Below, one piece after another: positions 8,192-20,256 of a stretch of DNA of 64,000 nt. A program made the translations under genes and the position numbers. The stretch's first letter is position 1; every line of letters starts with the position of its first letter. The DNA is from Aquicella siphonis (GTDB lineage Bacteria > Pseudomonadota > Gammaproteobacteria > DSM-16500). Location of the stretch: assembly GCF_902459485.1 (NCBI RefSeq), contig NZ_LR699120.1, forward strand, positions 62,001-126,000. Direction: 5' to 3'. Below the pieces are notes generated by a model, which did no database searches, was not told the origin of the DNA, and saw only the letters and a program-made list of their open reading frames with translations.

Positions 8192-9055
8192 TCACTCCAT
8201 ATAAAAGTCAATAAAGCGGCGGATCTTGGCTTGTAAATACCGGCTTTGCCGATAATACAAATATACGGAAATCTGGGGCATAGGATAATCTGGCAGAATC
8301 ACGGTCAGACAATTCTCTTTTATTGACTCGGCGACTTCATATTCGTGCAGTTTTACTACGCCCATGCCTTGAAGAGCGCATTCATGCATTGCCTGAGTAT
8401 CATTCAGCCACAGGGCGGGTTCCAGATATGTTTCTCTGCCGTCAGCAAATATCAGCACATCGAGTGGTTTGCGCATGCTATGTGTGATATAGGCATGCTG
8501 AACAAGATCTGCGGGTGTCCTGGGTATTCCATGCTGCTTCAGGTAGGACGGCGACGCGCACAGCACATACTTTGTGCTTGCTATACGGCGTCTGACCAGA
8601 TCGGGAGGGCCTTCCTGGCTGACTCCATAAACGATATCTATATTTTCTTGCGACAAATCGGGAAAACGCTCAGCCAATTGCAGCTGAATATGCAATTTTG
8701 GATTCATCTGCATAAAATCCGCTAATCGTGGAAGAAGATGCGCGAAGGCAAAGTGTCGGTTGCTTAAGATGCTTAGAACGCCGGTGGCGTCCCTGCGGCT
8801 GTTGGCGATGGCATCCTCAGCGTCAGAAAGCAGGGTTAACGCATTCTTACAGTGCTGGTAGTATTGAAGCCCGATGTCAGTCAAGGCAACTTGCCGGGTG
8901 GTGCGTTTCAATAATTGCACGCCAAGACTTGCCTCCAAGGCCGTGATCTGTCTGCTGATGGCCGGAGTTGAAATCCCTTGCTTTCTGGCTGCTGCTGCAA
9001 AGCCGTTTGCTTCCACTACATGAATAAAGGCGTTGATTCGTTCTAGTTTGGTCAT
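8192..9055 (-). CDS. LysR-family transcriptional regulator
   Basis: 287 residues from ATG 9055; the frame is open to 9139 but the LysR domain begins at M-T-K-L-E-R-I-N-A-F. The N-terminal helix-turn-helix contains A-A-A-R-K-Q-G-I-S-T-P-A-I-S-R-Q-I-T-A-L-E, then L-L-K-R-T-T-R and the linker helix. The rest is the ligand-binding domain, with the D-I-V-Y-G-V segment of CrgA/PecT-like regulators. It is divergent from a Bcr/CflA-type MFS exporter 98 bases away and probably controls it, the usual arrangement for LysR regulators. The effector is unknown. Confidence 0.92.
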   Translation of the reverse strand: MTKLERINAFIHVVEANGFAAAARKQGISTPAISRQITALEASLGVQLLKRTTRQVALTDIGLQYYQHCKNALTLLSDAEDAIANSRRDATGVLSILSNRHFAFAHLLPRLADFMQMNPKLHIQLQLAERFPDLSQENIDIVYGVSQEGPPDLVRRRIASTKYVLCASPSYLKQHGIPRTPADLVQHAYITHSMRKPLDVLIFADGRETYLEPALWLNDTQAMHECALQGMGVVKLHEYEVAESIKENCLTVILPDYPMPQISVYLYYRQSRYLQAKIRRFIDFYME

Positions 9056-9073
9056 GATTATTGCAAAATATTC

Positions 9074-9102
9074 AACAATAATTAACATTATATTATATTG
9101 TT
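9074..9102. promoter_or_regulatory. Dyad in the LysR/MFS divergent region, possible LysR site
   Basis: AACAAT at 9074-9079 and ATTGTT at 9097-9102 are inverted copies in an AT-rich 98-base gap between divergent genes. LysR regulators bind such dyads. Six-base arms in AT-rich DNA can arise by chance. Confidence 0.3.
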
Positions 9103-9153
9103 TACTTTTAATGCCAGCATTATCATACAGAAAATACATTAAAGGCGGCTGTT

Positions 9154-10341
9154 ATGCAGAAACAATTCTCTATTCCATTCATGACCTTATTGTTAATGAT
9201 TTCATTTGCTTCCGTGAACGCAGTGTTGTTCACGCCGGCCTTGCCTGATATCAAACAGTTTTTCCATCTTACGGATGATCAGGCACAATTAACGATGATT
9301 TGGTTTTTAACCGGTTATGCGCTGGGGCAACTGGTCTACGGTCCCATTGCCAACCGGTTTGGCCGCAAACCGGCGGTATATTGCGGCGTCGGCTTGCAAA
9401 TTGTAAGCAGCCTGATTTGCGTGCTGTCAGGCTGGCTGCATATTTATTCAATTCTGGTTGCTGGTCGATTTTTCCTGGCTCTGGGATCAGGCGTAGGGTT
9501 AAAAATGACATTCACGTTGGTGAATGAATGTCTTGATGCGCGTGCCGCCAGTCAAAAAATTGCCTATCTGACGCTCGCGTTCGCAGTCACACCCGGACTC
9601 GCTGTGGCCCTAGGCGGTGTGCTCACCGCCTATTACGGCTGGGAAAGCTGTTTTTTTGCGTTAGCCGCATACGGGTTATTTTTGTTGATCCTGACATTCA
9701 ACCTGCCGGAAACCTTGTCCATAAAAGACAAGAATGCTCTCAAAATCACACATCTGTTTCTCGCCTATGTCCGACAATTTCGGAATACCACATTGGTGTC
9801 CGGCGGTTTGCTTATGGGATGTTGCAGTGCATTCGTCTATATTTTTGCCGCTGTGGCTCCATTTGTGGCAATCAACCTGATGGGTATGAACAGCACGGAA
9901 TATGGATTCGCTAATCTGCTGCCGCCGATTGGTTTATTATCGGGTTCATTGTCTTCCGCAAGACTGGTTAGGGTATTTCCATTAAAAAAGATGATCGGGA
10001 TAGGAATCGTCATTGCGGCATCAGGCTCGGTCATCATGATTCTCGCGGTACATATGCAGCTGTCTGCGATTTTCTCAATATTTTTTCCCATGATGTTTAT
10101 CTATTACGGCTTGTGTTTTATTCTCGCGAATGCGTCTACTATTGCAATGCATCAGGTTGATGACAAGTCGCATGGTTCTGCAGTCATGAGTTTTCTCAAT
10201 ATGGGGCTGGCCACGCTCGCTGTTATATGTCTGGGTCCGTTAACGATCAAAGCGACACTTTTGCCTGGCTTGTTTCTTCTGGTATGCGCATTGATGATGG
10301 TGTTATATCAGTTTATTGGCGTCAGAACGAATCAAATCTAG
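9154..10341 (+). CDS. MFS drug-resistance transporter, Bcr/CflA type
   Basis: 395 residues with 12 hydrophobic segments. The N-terminal half has the drug:H+ antiporter features L-P-D-I near residue 30, then Y-G-P-I-A-N-R-F-G-R-K-P (motif A, residues 61-72) and V-A-G-R-F. This matches the Bcr/CflA group of multidrug exporters. The start ATG 9154 follows a weak AAAGG-type site. A divergent LysR gene lies directly upstream and is its likely regulator. The exported compound cannot be inferred. Confidence 0.88.
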   Translation: MQKQFSIPFMTLLLMISFASVNAVLFTPALPDIKQFFHLTDDQAQLTMIWFLTGYALGQLVYGPIANRFGRKPAVYCGVGLQIVSSLICVLSGWLHIYSILVAGRFFLALGSGVGLKMTFTLVNECLDARAASQKIAYLTLAFAVTPGLAVALGGVLTAYYGWESCFFALAAYGLFLLILTFNLPETLSIKDKNALKITHLFLAYVRQFRNTTLVSGGLLMGCCSAFVYIFAAVAPFVAINLMGMNSTEYGFANLLPPIGLLSGSLSSARLVRVFPLKKMIGIGIVIAASGSVIMILAVHMQLSAIFSIFFPMMFIYYGLCFILANASTIAMHQVDDKSHGSAVMSFLNMGLATLAVICLGPLTIKATLLPGLFLLVCALMMVLYQFIGVRTNQI

Positions 10342-10442
10342 ACGATGAGCTGCATCATCAATCTGAAAGGGCGTTATCCGATTTTAATCGCTTGCAAGTT
10401 TGTGTTGGCTTTTGAAAATTGTTTGTGATTAAATACGCCGTA

Positions 10443-13420
<2,978 letters not shown>

Positions 13421-13424
<4 letters not shown>

Positions 13425-13624
13425 TTACTGTGTATTTTAACGCGAAGGCAATCAAGATCAGGAAGTCGCTTACCTTGGTCGAGTTGTTGCGTGATAACGG
13501 ATACGTTGATGGATGTTTCGCCGTGGCTGTTAACCGGAGTTTCGTGTCACGGAATGATGTCGTAAACGCACTATTGAATGAGGGAGACTGTGTGGATGTC
13601 GTCACGCCCATGCAGGGTGGATAA
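13421..13624 (+). CDS. thiS: Sulfur carrier protein ThiS
   Basis: 67-residue ubiquitin-fold protein ending in the diagnostic Gly-Gly (M-Q-G-G), which is adenylated by ThiF and then thiocarboxylated to deliver sulfur to ThiG. The F-A-V-A-V-N and D-C-V-D-V-V-T-P segments are typical. ATG 13421 overlaps the thiO stop by 4 bases. A 106-base gap follows before thiG. Confidence 0.93.
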
Positions 13625-13730
13625 AAGCAGGAATGCAAACCATGCATCGTATCCTGACGGCGGTAACGATCCTGCGCGGAAAATTTTCCTGCTGGAACCG
13701 GTGTGATGTTTTCAATACTTGAGGAGTACC

Positions 13731-14522
13731 ATGTGGACATTGGCTGAGAAAAAATTAACGAGTCGTCTGTTGTTGGGGACGGCACAGTATCCGTCGCTGC
13801 AAGTCATGCGTGAAAGCATCATTGCTTCCGGTTCTGACATTGTGACGATAGCGCTGAAACGTCAGATAACTTCGCGGGAATCAGACAACGGATTCTGGGA
13901 CACCATCAAATCGCTGCCATGCCATGTGCTGCCTAACACGGCAGGCTGTCGAACGGCAGCTGACGCGGTGACCACCGCCGAGCTGGCGCGGGAAATCTTT
14001 GAAACCCGCTGGATCAAACTGGAAGTGATAGGAGATGAATATAATTTGCAGCCCGATCCCCTGGAATTGCTGCGGGCGGCTTCTATTCTTGTGAAGAAAG
14101 GATTCGAGGTTTTTCCTTACTGCACAGATGATCTGGTATTGTGTCAACGGCTGCGCGACAGCGGCTGCAGAATATTAATGCCCGGAGCCGCGCCTATTGG
14201 TTCAGGCAGGGGAATCATGAATCCATATGCCCTCGAAACTTTGCGCAAACGGCTTCCGGATATCACATTGATCATTGATGCGGGAATCGGCAAGCCGTCG
14301 CATGCGTGTCAGGTCATGGAAATGGGATTTGACGCGGTTTTATTGAATACGGCGGTTTCACTCGCGAAACATCCGGCTGGCATGGCGGAGGCATTTCGCT
14401 GTGCCGTGCAGGCTGGCAGAATGGCATATGAAGCAGGCATGATCGAAGCACGGGATTTTGCTTATCCCAGCACGCCCCTGATTGATACGCCGTTTTGGCA
14501 TAGTGAGGGTGTCCGTGAATAA
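13731..14522 (+). CDS. thiG: Thiazole synthase ThiG
   Basis: Condenses deoxyxylulose phosphate, iminoglycine and ThiS thiocarboxylate to the thiazole phosphate. 263 residues from ATG 13731, which has a perfect-looking GAGGAG site; the upstream TTG at 13719 lies inside that site. The TIM-barrel features are visible: S-R-L-L-L-G-T-A near the start, [10 protein letters not shown] near residue 66, W-I-K-L-E-V-I-G-D (Schiff-base Lys), and [12 protein letters not shown] and [10 protein letters not shown] for phosphate binding. Its last 8 bases overlap the thiDE start. Confidence 0.95.
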   Translation: MWTLAEKKLTSRLLLGTAQYPSLQVMRESIIASGSDIVTIALKRQITSRESDNGFWDTIKSLPCHVLPNTAGCRTAADAVTTAELAREIFETRWIKLEVIGDEYNLQPDPLELLRAASILVKKGFEVFPYCTDDLVLCQRLRDSGCRILMPGAAPIGSGRGIMNPYALETLRKRLPDITLIIDAGIGKPSHACQVMEMGFDAVLLNTAVSLAKHPAGMAEAFRCAVQAGRMAYEAGMIEARDFAYPSTPLIDTPFWHSEGVRE

Positions 14523-15981
14523 GCCGATAGCTTGGACTATCGCCGGCTCTGATTCCAGCAGTGGTGCGGGTCTGCAAACTGACTTGCTCACCTTTCATCG
14601 TTTCGGGCTGCATGGATGCTCCGTCATGACGGCTTCCACAGCGCAAAATTCACATCGGGTATCGGATATACAGTATGCTTCCCCGGAACACCTGAAGGCG
14701 CAATTGTCAGTGCTGAAACATGAATGCCGGCCGAATGCCATCAAGATCGGCATGCTGGGAACGCCGAAAAATATAGATATGATAAGAGAGTTTTTGCACG
14801 CTTATTCCGGCTATATCGTCTTTGATCCTGTATTTTCCGCTTCATGCGGCGGCGGGTTGATCGCGGGTCCCGCCAGGGCATATCTGGATGGTTTGTTTCA
14901 AATCTTTCCCTATTTACATCTGCTGACTCCGAATATCCCCGAAGCCGAGTGCCTGTCAGGCTTCATGATACGCAGCTTTGAAGACATGGAAGCAGCGGCG
15001 CATAAAATTCTATCCCGGGGTGCGGGCAGTGTTTGCATTAAGGGCGGACATTTCATTTCTGACAAATGGAGCCAGGATTACTGGACCAATGGGAAGGAAT
15101 CATTCTGGCTGGCAACGCCCCGCTATTCCGATCGAAATTGCCGGGGCACAGGCTGTGTGTTTTCTTCGGCTGTCACTGCCTGTCTGGCGCTGAATTATTC
15201 TCTTAAGGATGCGTTGGTCATTGCGAAAATGTACATCAGCAACGGAATTCGCCTGTCAACAATTTCCCGTGAGCCAACATGGTTTGTGCACGGATCATGG
15301 CCCGAAGATCAGGATGACTTGCCCTTTCTGTCAGCTAGTCCTTTGATGGAACATCCACGCAGCTTTTTGCCGTGTGATCCGGAAACATTAGGATTATACC
15401 CAGTGGTTGATTCAGCTGAATGGATAGGATTGTTATTGTCAGCGGGTGTTAAAACCGTGCAATTGCGCTGCAAGGATAAACAAGGCGTGCATTTGCAAAA
15501 TGAAATCAGGCATGCGGTTGCGCTGGCTAGGCAATATGAAGCCCGATTATATATTAATGATTTTTGGGAAGACGCGATTGCGCACCAAGCCTATGGCGTC
15601 CATTTGGGGCAGGAAGATTTAAACACCGCTGATATTGACAGGATTTTCTCGGCGGGCCTGCGATTGGGCATCAGTACACATTGTTATTACGAAGTGGCGA
15701 GAGCGCATGCGGTTCAGCCCTCCTATATCGCATGCGGCCCGATATATCCCACCACTGCAAAAATGATGCCGTTCGCTCCGCAGGGCATTGAACAGTTGAA
15801 GCGCTGGCGCCGTACCTTGAGACGGTATCCGCTGGTTGCTATCGGAGGAATCAATGAAGAAAGGATGAGCGAGGTATTGAATACAGGTGTCAATGGAATC
15901 GCAATGATCTCGGCCATCACACAGGCAGAAAATCCAGAAAGAAAAACGCAGCAATTATTGTCTATGGTAGGAAAGCATTGA
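14515..15981 (+). CDS. thiDE: ThiD-ThiE fusion: HMP(-P) kinase / thiamine phosphate synthase
   Basis: 488 residues, two enzymes in one chain. Residues 1 to about 265 are Thi[14 protein letters not shown] at the start, [15 protein letters not shown] and [12 protein letters not shown] (ATP/anion hole with catalytic Cys). Residues about 295-488 are Thi[25 protein letters not shown] and A-C-G-P-I-Y-P-T. Together they phosphorylate HMP-P and join it to the thiazole. The ThiE active-site K of the usual L-R-x-K is C-K here, so it remains. GTG 14515 with a GAGGG site is chosen; the ATG at 14482 lies inside thiG. Confidence 0.93.
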   Translation: MNKPIAWTIAGSDSSSGAGLQTDLLTFHRFGLHGCSVMTASTAQNSHRVSDIQYASPEHLKAQLSVLKHECRPNAIKIGMLGTPKNIDMIREFLHAYSGYIVFDPVFSASCGGGLIAGPARAYLDGLFQIFPYLHLLTPNIPEAECLSGFMIRSFEDMEAAAHKILSRGAGSVCIKGGHFISDKWSQDYWTNGKESFWLATPRYSDRNCRGTGCVFSSAVTACLALNYSLKDALVIAKMYISNGIRLSTISREPTWFVHGSWPEDQDDLPFLSASPLMEHPRSFLPCDPETLGLYPVVDSAEWIGLLLSAGVKTVQLRCKDKQGVHLQNEIRHAVALARQYEARLYINDFWEDAIAHQAYGVHLGQEDLNTADIDRIFSAGLRLGISTHCYYEVARAHAVQPSYIACGPIYPTTAKMMPFAPQGIEQLKRWRRTLRRYPLVAIGGINEERMSEVLNTGVNGIAMISAITQAENPERKTQQLLSMVGKH

Positions 15982-17099
15982 TGACGCGGCATGCCAGACT
16001 GAATCCGGAAGAAATCATCCGTTATCAACAACAGATCAAACTGCCCGGGATGGGCCTGACTGGTCAGTTGAAGCTCAAGAATGCCAAAGTGGCTTGTATA
16101 GGCGCGGGCGGATTAGGGACACCGTTGCTTCTCTATTTGGCGTCTTCCGGTGTCGGCACATTGGGCATTGTGGATCATGACTGTGTTGACAGGCAGAACT
16201 TGCACCGCCAGATCCTGTATCATGAAAGGCATTTTGGGAAACCTAAAGTCGAATGCGCCCGCGAACAACTGGCGGAGCAATACCCGGACGCAAAAATCCG
16301 TGTGCATCAAGTTGAATTGACCGGTCTCAACGCCAGGGAATTAATCAGCCAATATGACGTTATTGCTGATTGCTCTGATAATTTCGCGACGCGGTTTCTG
16401 CTCAATGATTTGTGCGTGTTGCTCGACAAGCCTCTTGTTTCAGCCAGCGTGTCGCAGTTTGAGGGACAGTGCCTGACTGTGGCAGGACAACACGGGCCTT
16501 GTTTACGCTGTCTATTTCCTGTGGTGCCCGAACGCGGAACGGTGCAGACTTGTGAGCAAGGCGGGGTGTTGCCCGTGGTGCCGGGGATTCTTGGCATGAT
16601 CCAGGCAGGGGAAGTCATCAAATGGATACTTCAGGAGGGCGTACCTTTAATGGGCCGGTTGCTGCATTTAGATATGTTAAAAATGGCATTCAAGGAGTAT
16701 CATTTGCCTAAAAATTCCGATTGCGAAATCTGCGGATTTTCCCGCGGGATCAAATCGGAGCATCCATTTCATGCCAACAAGCGGAGCCATATCAATATGA
16801 ATGAATATCATATATCACCGCTGGAATTGCGGGATTTGTTATCAAACAAACCGGATATCCAGCTGCTGGATGTCAGGACGACTGAAAAGCATAATGCCTA
16901 TCATATTGGCGGTCAGCATATTCCCCTGGAAGAGTTGCCCGGCCGACTGAATGAACTTGATCCGGACAAACTGATTGTTACCTATTGTACGTCTGGCGGG
17001 CGCAGCATGAGAGCACTCGAGTTTCTCCTGAGCGAGGGATTCAATCTGGTGAAATCCCTGGATGGAGGCATGACTGCGTGGAAAGAACAATGCGCGTGA
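15981..17099 (+). CDS. thiF: ThiF/MoeB-type adenylyltransferase with C-terminal rhodanese domain
   Basis: 372 residues. Residues 1 to about 250 are an E1-like adenylyltransferase: nucleotide loop G-A-G-G-L-G-T-P near residue 40, D-x-V-D-R-Q-N-L-H-R-Q-I, and the C-S-D-N-F-A-T-R motif. Zn ligands are C-L-R-C-L-F and C-E-I-C. Residues 270-372 are a rhodanese domain with active-site loop C-T-S-G-G-R-S. The protein should activate the ThiS C-terminus and, through the rhodanese Cys, supply sulfur, like MoeZ/MOCS3. It might also serve MoaD. ATG 15981 overlaps the thiDE stop (TGATG). It is the last gene of the operon. Confidence 0.92.
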   Translation: MTRHARLNPEEIIRYQQQIKLPGMGLTGQLKLKNAKVACIGAGGLGTPLLLYLASSGVGTLGIVDHDCVDRQNLHRQILYHERHFGKPKVECAREQLAEQYPDAKIRVHQVELTGLNARELISQYDVIADCSDNFATRFLLNDLCVLLDKPLVSASVSQFEGQCLTVAGQHGPCLRCLFPVVPERGTVQTCEQGGVLPVVPGILGMIQAGEVIKWILQEGVPLMGRLLHLDMLKMAFKEYHLPKNSDCEICGFSRGIKSEHPFHANKRSHINMNEYHISPLELRDLLSNKPDIQLLDVRTTEKHNAYHIGGQHIPLEELPGRLNELDPDKLIVTYCTSGGRSMRALEFLLSEGFNLVKSLDGGMTAWKEQCA

Positions 17100-17118
17100 G
17101 TCGCTGTAAGGAAGTGCC

Positions 17119-18141
17119 TCAGAAAAATCTGATCATGAGAAAAGCGCTGAAGAGCAGCCAGACGAACAGCATGACAGCGAGATAAAGCGGTTGTAACCCC
17201 ACATTTTTCATCTTGCTTAATTTGGTTTCTATTCCTATGGCTCCCATTGCCATGGTTAGCAGGATAATATCGGTCTGGTTGATAATATCCACCCAGGATG
17301 AAGGCACAATCCGCGTGGAATTCAGGCCGATCATGGCGACGAACCCCAGAGCGAACCAGGGAATAGTAACTTTGAAAAGTTTATTCGAGCCAAGAGTGGA
17401 AACGGAAGATTGATTACTGATAAAAGAGAGAATGATTAATACCGGGACAAGTAATAACACCCGCATCATTTTTACAATGACAGCGATTTTTCCGGCTTCC
17501 GGGCTGACATTGGCGCCGGCTACCAGCGCTTGAGCGACTTCATGCACACTGGCGCCCGCAAAGACGCCGAACTGGGTATCGTTGAAACCGAATAATCCCG
17601 CATGCTGGATCAGCGGATAGAGAAACATGGAAGCGGTGCCAAAGAGTACGACGGTGCCAATGGCAACGGCAGCTTTGTAGGGTTCGCTTTTCAAGACGTC
17701 TTCAACGGCCAATACTGCCGCCGCGCCACAGATGGCCGAGCCAGCGCTGATCAGCAAAGACATGTCCCGGTCCAGTCTGAGAACTTTCCTGCCTATGTAA
17801 TAACCCGCAGTCAGAGTCAGGCTGACGATCAAGATATCCACCGCCAAGGCCTGGACGCCAACGGATGCGATTTGCTGAAAGCTGACACGGAATCCATAGA
17901 GTATGATGGCAATTCTAAGCAATCGCTTGGCGGCAAATTGAATACCGGCTGTCCATGATGCGGGATAGGGCAGGGTGTTGCCAAACAGGATTCCCAATAC
18001 AATCGCAATGACCAAAGAGCTGATGCCGGTTTCCGCCATCACGGGCAGGCTGGTCACCATATAACTGAGCCATGCAAGAACGGAGACGCAGACAAGACCG
18101 GATATTTTTTGCGAATGCAGGGACTGTGTATGTGAAATCAT
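17119..18141 (-). CDS. YeiH/UPF0324-family membrane transporter
   Basis: 340 residues, about ten hydrophobic helices, belonging to the UPF0324 (YeiH, putative sulfate exporter) family. Recognisable parts are L-L-R-I-A-I-I-L-Y-G-F-R, S-A-G-S-A-I-C-G-A-A-A-V-L-A near residue 135 and A-G-A-S-V-H-E-V-A-Q-A-L-V-A near residue 200. The ATG at 18141 is followed by a short polar lead and the first helix. The function of the family is not settled. It faces the thi operon tail to tail, 20 bases apart, and is divergent from the 549-residue gene. Confidence 0.88.
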   Translation of the reverse strand: MISHTQSLHSQKISGLVCVSVLAWLSYMVTSLPVMAETGISSLVIAIVLGILFGNTLPYPASWTAGIQFAAKRLLRIAIILYGFRVSFQQIASVGVQALAVDILIVSLTLTAGYYIGRKVLRLDRDMSLLISAGSAICGAAAVLAVEDVLKSEPYKAAVAIGTVVLFGTASMFLYPLIQHAGLFGFNDTQFGVFAGASVHEVAQALVAGANVSPEAGKIAVIVKMMRVLLLVPVLIILSFISNQSSVSTLGSNKLFKVTIPWFALGFVAMIGLNSTRIVPSSWVDIINQTDIILLTMAMGAIGIETKLSKMKNVGLQPLYLAVMLFVWLLFSAFLMIRFF

Positions 18142-18347
18142 TTTAACTCACCCGATAATCGTGGTGCATTGTAAGCCATTTTTTTGCCTCGGGCTATGGA
18201 ATTTTATGCGCCTGATGACTGAGCCGGCACTGGCAAGTCGGCCCTCTTAAACAGGCAACAGTCTTTAGATTGCCATTATTTGCGCAAACAAGTCAGGAGT
18301 GTTTGATACGGCGAAGGCTTTGAATATTTTTCCCGGCTATAAATGAA

Positions 18348-18380
18348 TTTAAGAATATCTTAAGCAAGATAGGCTATCGT
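18348..18380 (+). promoter_or_regulatory. PmrA-like box and -10 element before the 549-aa gene
   Basis: TTTAA at 18348-18352 and CTTAA at 18359-18363 repeat with an 11-base period (TTAA-N7-TTAA), the form of PmrA sites at Legionella and Coxiella secretion genes. A TATCGT possible -10 starts at 18375, 11 bases after the second repeat. The same geometry occurs at 22490-22521. The remainder of the 18142-18453 gap shows no gene. Confidence 0.5.
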
Positions 18381-18453
18381 AAATTCTTCGTTATACAGTA
18401 AGGTCTTATCCAGACCCGTATATTGCCAGATAACACACTAGGAGCTTATCGCA

Positions 18454-20103
18454 ATGACATATATCATCCCTCCACTGCAGGCGTTGTTAGACGGAATTGA
18501 TGAGGTGAGAGGGGAGTATCTGCGCAATAGGCAGCCCCCCAACCCCGATCGCGTGAAGCTTATCGATACTCTCGAAGCGGTTAGGGAGACACTGAAACAG
18601 TTGGCTGAAAGCGATGAGCCGCCAGCTGAATCCGAAATACAGGAAGCCATGCTTGGCGCCTATATTTTTGCGCTGGAACATATCAACGCCACATACCGCT
18701 TGCTTAAACCCGAATACAGCAAAGGCTATGTGTTCGATTCAGGGAGCAAGCTGTATAAGGCGTTATTAGAAAAACTGGGTATAAATGGCGCAAACAATCT
18801 CGATGACAAATCAAGACTAATCTATCTCTCGAAATTTTATAATCTGGTGTTCAAGGCGAACAAGCAGGATTTTAGGGAAAAATCCACGGAGAAAAACCTT
18901 GAATACAAGACGGTAAAAACGCAAGTTGAAGACACTCTGAGATCCACGTTCAATCATGTTGTGACGGAAGCCAACAAGTTGATCAGGGCGATCCCGACTG
19001 AACAATCCATCGATACTAAGATGCAAGCCATGCCTGATAAGTATCAGGAGAACGCCAAGTCGGATAATCCGGATAGGCTGCTGCTGGCAAGACTTATCAA
19101 GGCGATGAGTGAGATGTTGCCGCAAAAGCGCGGAAAGGATGAACAGCATTTTTTGAGCCGCACACAAAGAATCAAGATGGGCCTGCTGCTTTACGTGATG
19201 CAGTCTATCTGGGATACCTATTGGGTAAGGTCACCGGAAGAAAACAGTGTCTTGTATGATCTTTGCAAAGATGCGTTGAATATTCAGAAAATTGAAGACA
19301 TTGACCAGCATACACGCCAGGCTTGTCTATCCGCTTTTGAAACGTTTTTGATGGACAGCCGTAACATTGAAAAACTGGAAACCGCGCTGGGCTCCGATGG
19401 CGCTAAGATATACATTGATCCCAAAGTCCATGTCATGCGCGGGGATACTGTCAAAATGGTGGAAAAGCTGTGTAACACACAATCATCCAGAAAGATATCC
19501 TACGTCGCCATCGGCATGGCGGTCACGGGTGCCGTCATCGCGGCGTCGCCTGGCTATGGCGCGGGTTATGCCATTGGTTATGCACTCAGCCAGACGAATG
19601 AAAGCGTGAATCCCAAATTGATAGTCAGTAAACTGACTGGTCGCGCCATGACTCTGGTGCTGGGCGACGCGGGAAATTACCTGGGTTATTTTGCTGCCGA
19701 CATGGTCATCAATGCCTCGCTGGAGCGGGCTTTCGCTAAAGTTTTTGAAGGATTAAGCATGATGGTTGGCGCACTGACAGGCGGTGTCATCGGGCTTGTC
19801 ATTTATGATCTTTCTTATAAAACCTTGCGTGATCTCTGCAGTTTATATATGAATCTTCATGCCAAGCTGGATCCCACGCTGGCAAAGGACTTTGATCCGC
19901 AATTTGTTCAATGTCTCCTCAATCTGCCTCCGGAAATATTTACTGACGAGCAAAAGAGTAAAATCCAGACTATTACTCAAGGCCGTTTATTCTCACATCC
20001 CGTGGCTGCGCGGAGTGATGATGCGGCTGCAGAGCTGCATTTGGTCAGTTCCTCGGATGCGAGAGCGGACAGCCAGGTATTATCCCTGTCCCGCTCAGTC
20101 TAA
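18454..20103 (+). CDS. Hypothetical protein, candidate secreted effector with two hydrophobic hairpins
   Basis: 549 residues, start ATG 18454 with an AGGAG site. I do not recognise a family. The first 340 residues are polar, highly charged and look helical (many K, E, L). Two small-residue-rich hydrophobic segments follow, near residues 350-380 (alternating Gly/Ala) and 434-455 (G-A-L-T-G-G-V-I-G), which could insert in a membrane. The tail is rich in Ser, Ala and Asp. No signal peptide is seen at the N-terminus. A PmrA-like promoter lies 90-105 bases upstream. Together with its neighbours this suggests a Dot/Icm-type effector, which is inference; an ordinary membrane-associated protein is possible. 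Confidence 0.7.
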   Translation: MTYIIPPLQALLDGIDEVRGEYLRNRQPPNPDRVKLIDTLEAVRETLKQLAESDEPPAESEIQEAMLGAYIFALEHINATYRLLKPEYSKGYVFDSGSKLYKALLEKLGINGANNLDDKSRLIYLSKFYNLVFKANKQDFREKSTEKNLEYKTVKTQVEDTLRSTFNHVVTEANKLIRAIPTEQSIDTKMQAMPDKYQENAKSDNPDRLLLARLIKAMSEMLPQKRGKDEQHFLSRTQRIKMGLLLYVMQSIWDTYWVRSPEENSVLYDLCKDALNIQKIEDIDQHTRQACLSAFETFLMDSRNIEKLETALGSDGAKIYIDPKVHVMRGDTVKMVEKLCNTQSSRKISYVAIGMAVTGAVIAASPGYGAGYAIGYALSQTNESVNPKLIVSKLTGRAMTLVLGDAGNYLGYFAADMVINASLERAFAKVFEGLSMMVGALTGGVIGLVIYDLSYKTLRDLCSLYMNLHAKLDPTLAKDFDPQFVQCLLNLPPEIFTDEQKSKIQTITQGRLFSHPVAARSDDAAAELHLVSSSDARADSQVLSLSRSV

Positions 20104-20256
20104 CCGCAATCGCGTGATGGAGCCGCGGCAGCCTAAAATTTGCAAACGAGGCGGCTTGTGCTGCCGCCATATTCCTAAGGCGTTTGGTGTTTTCCTGTAT
20201 TTACAATTAACTTCCATTCGCTAAGATGAATGAAATAGCCGAGTCAAGGACAACAC

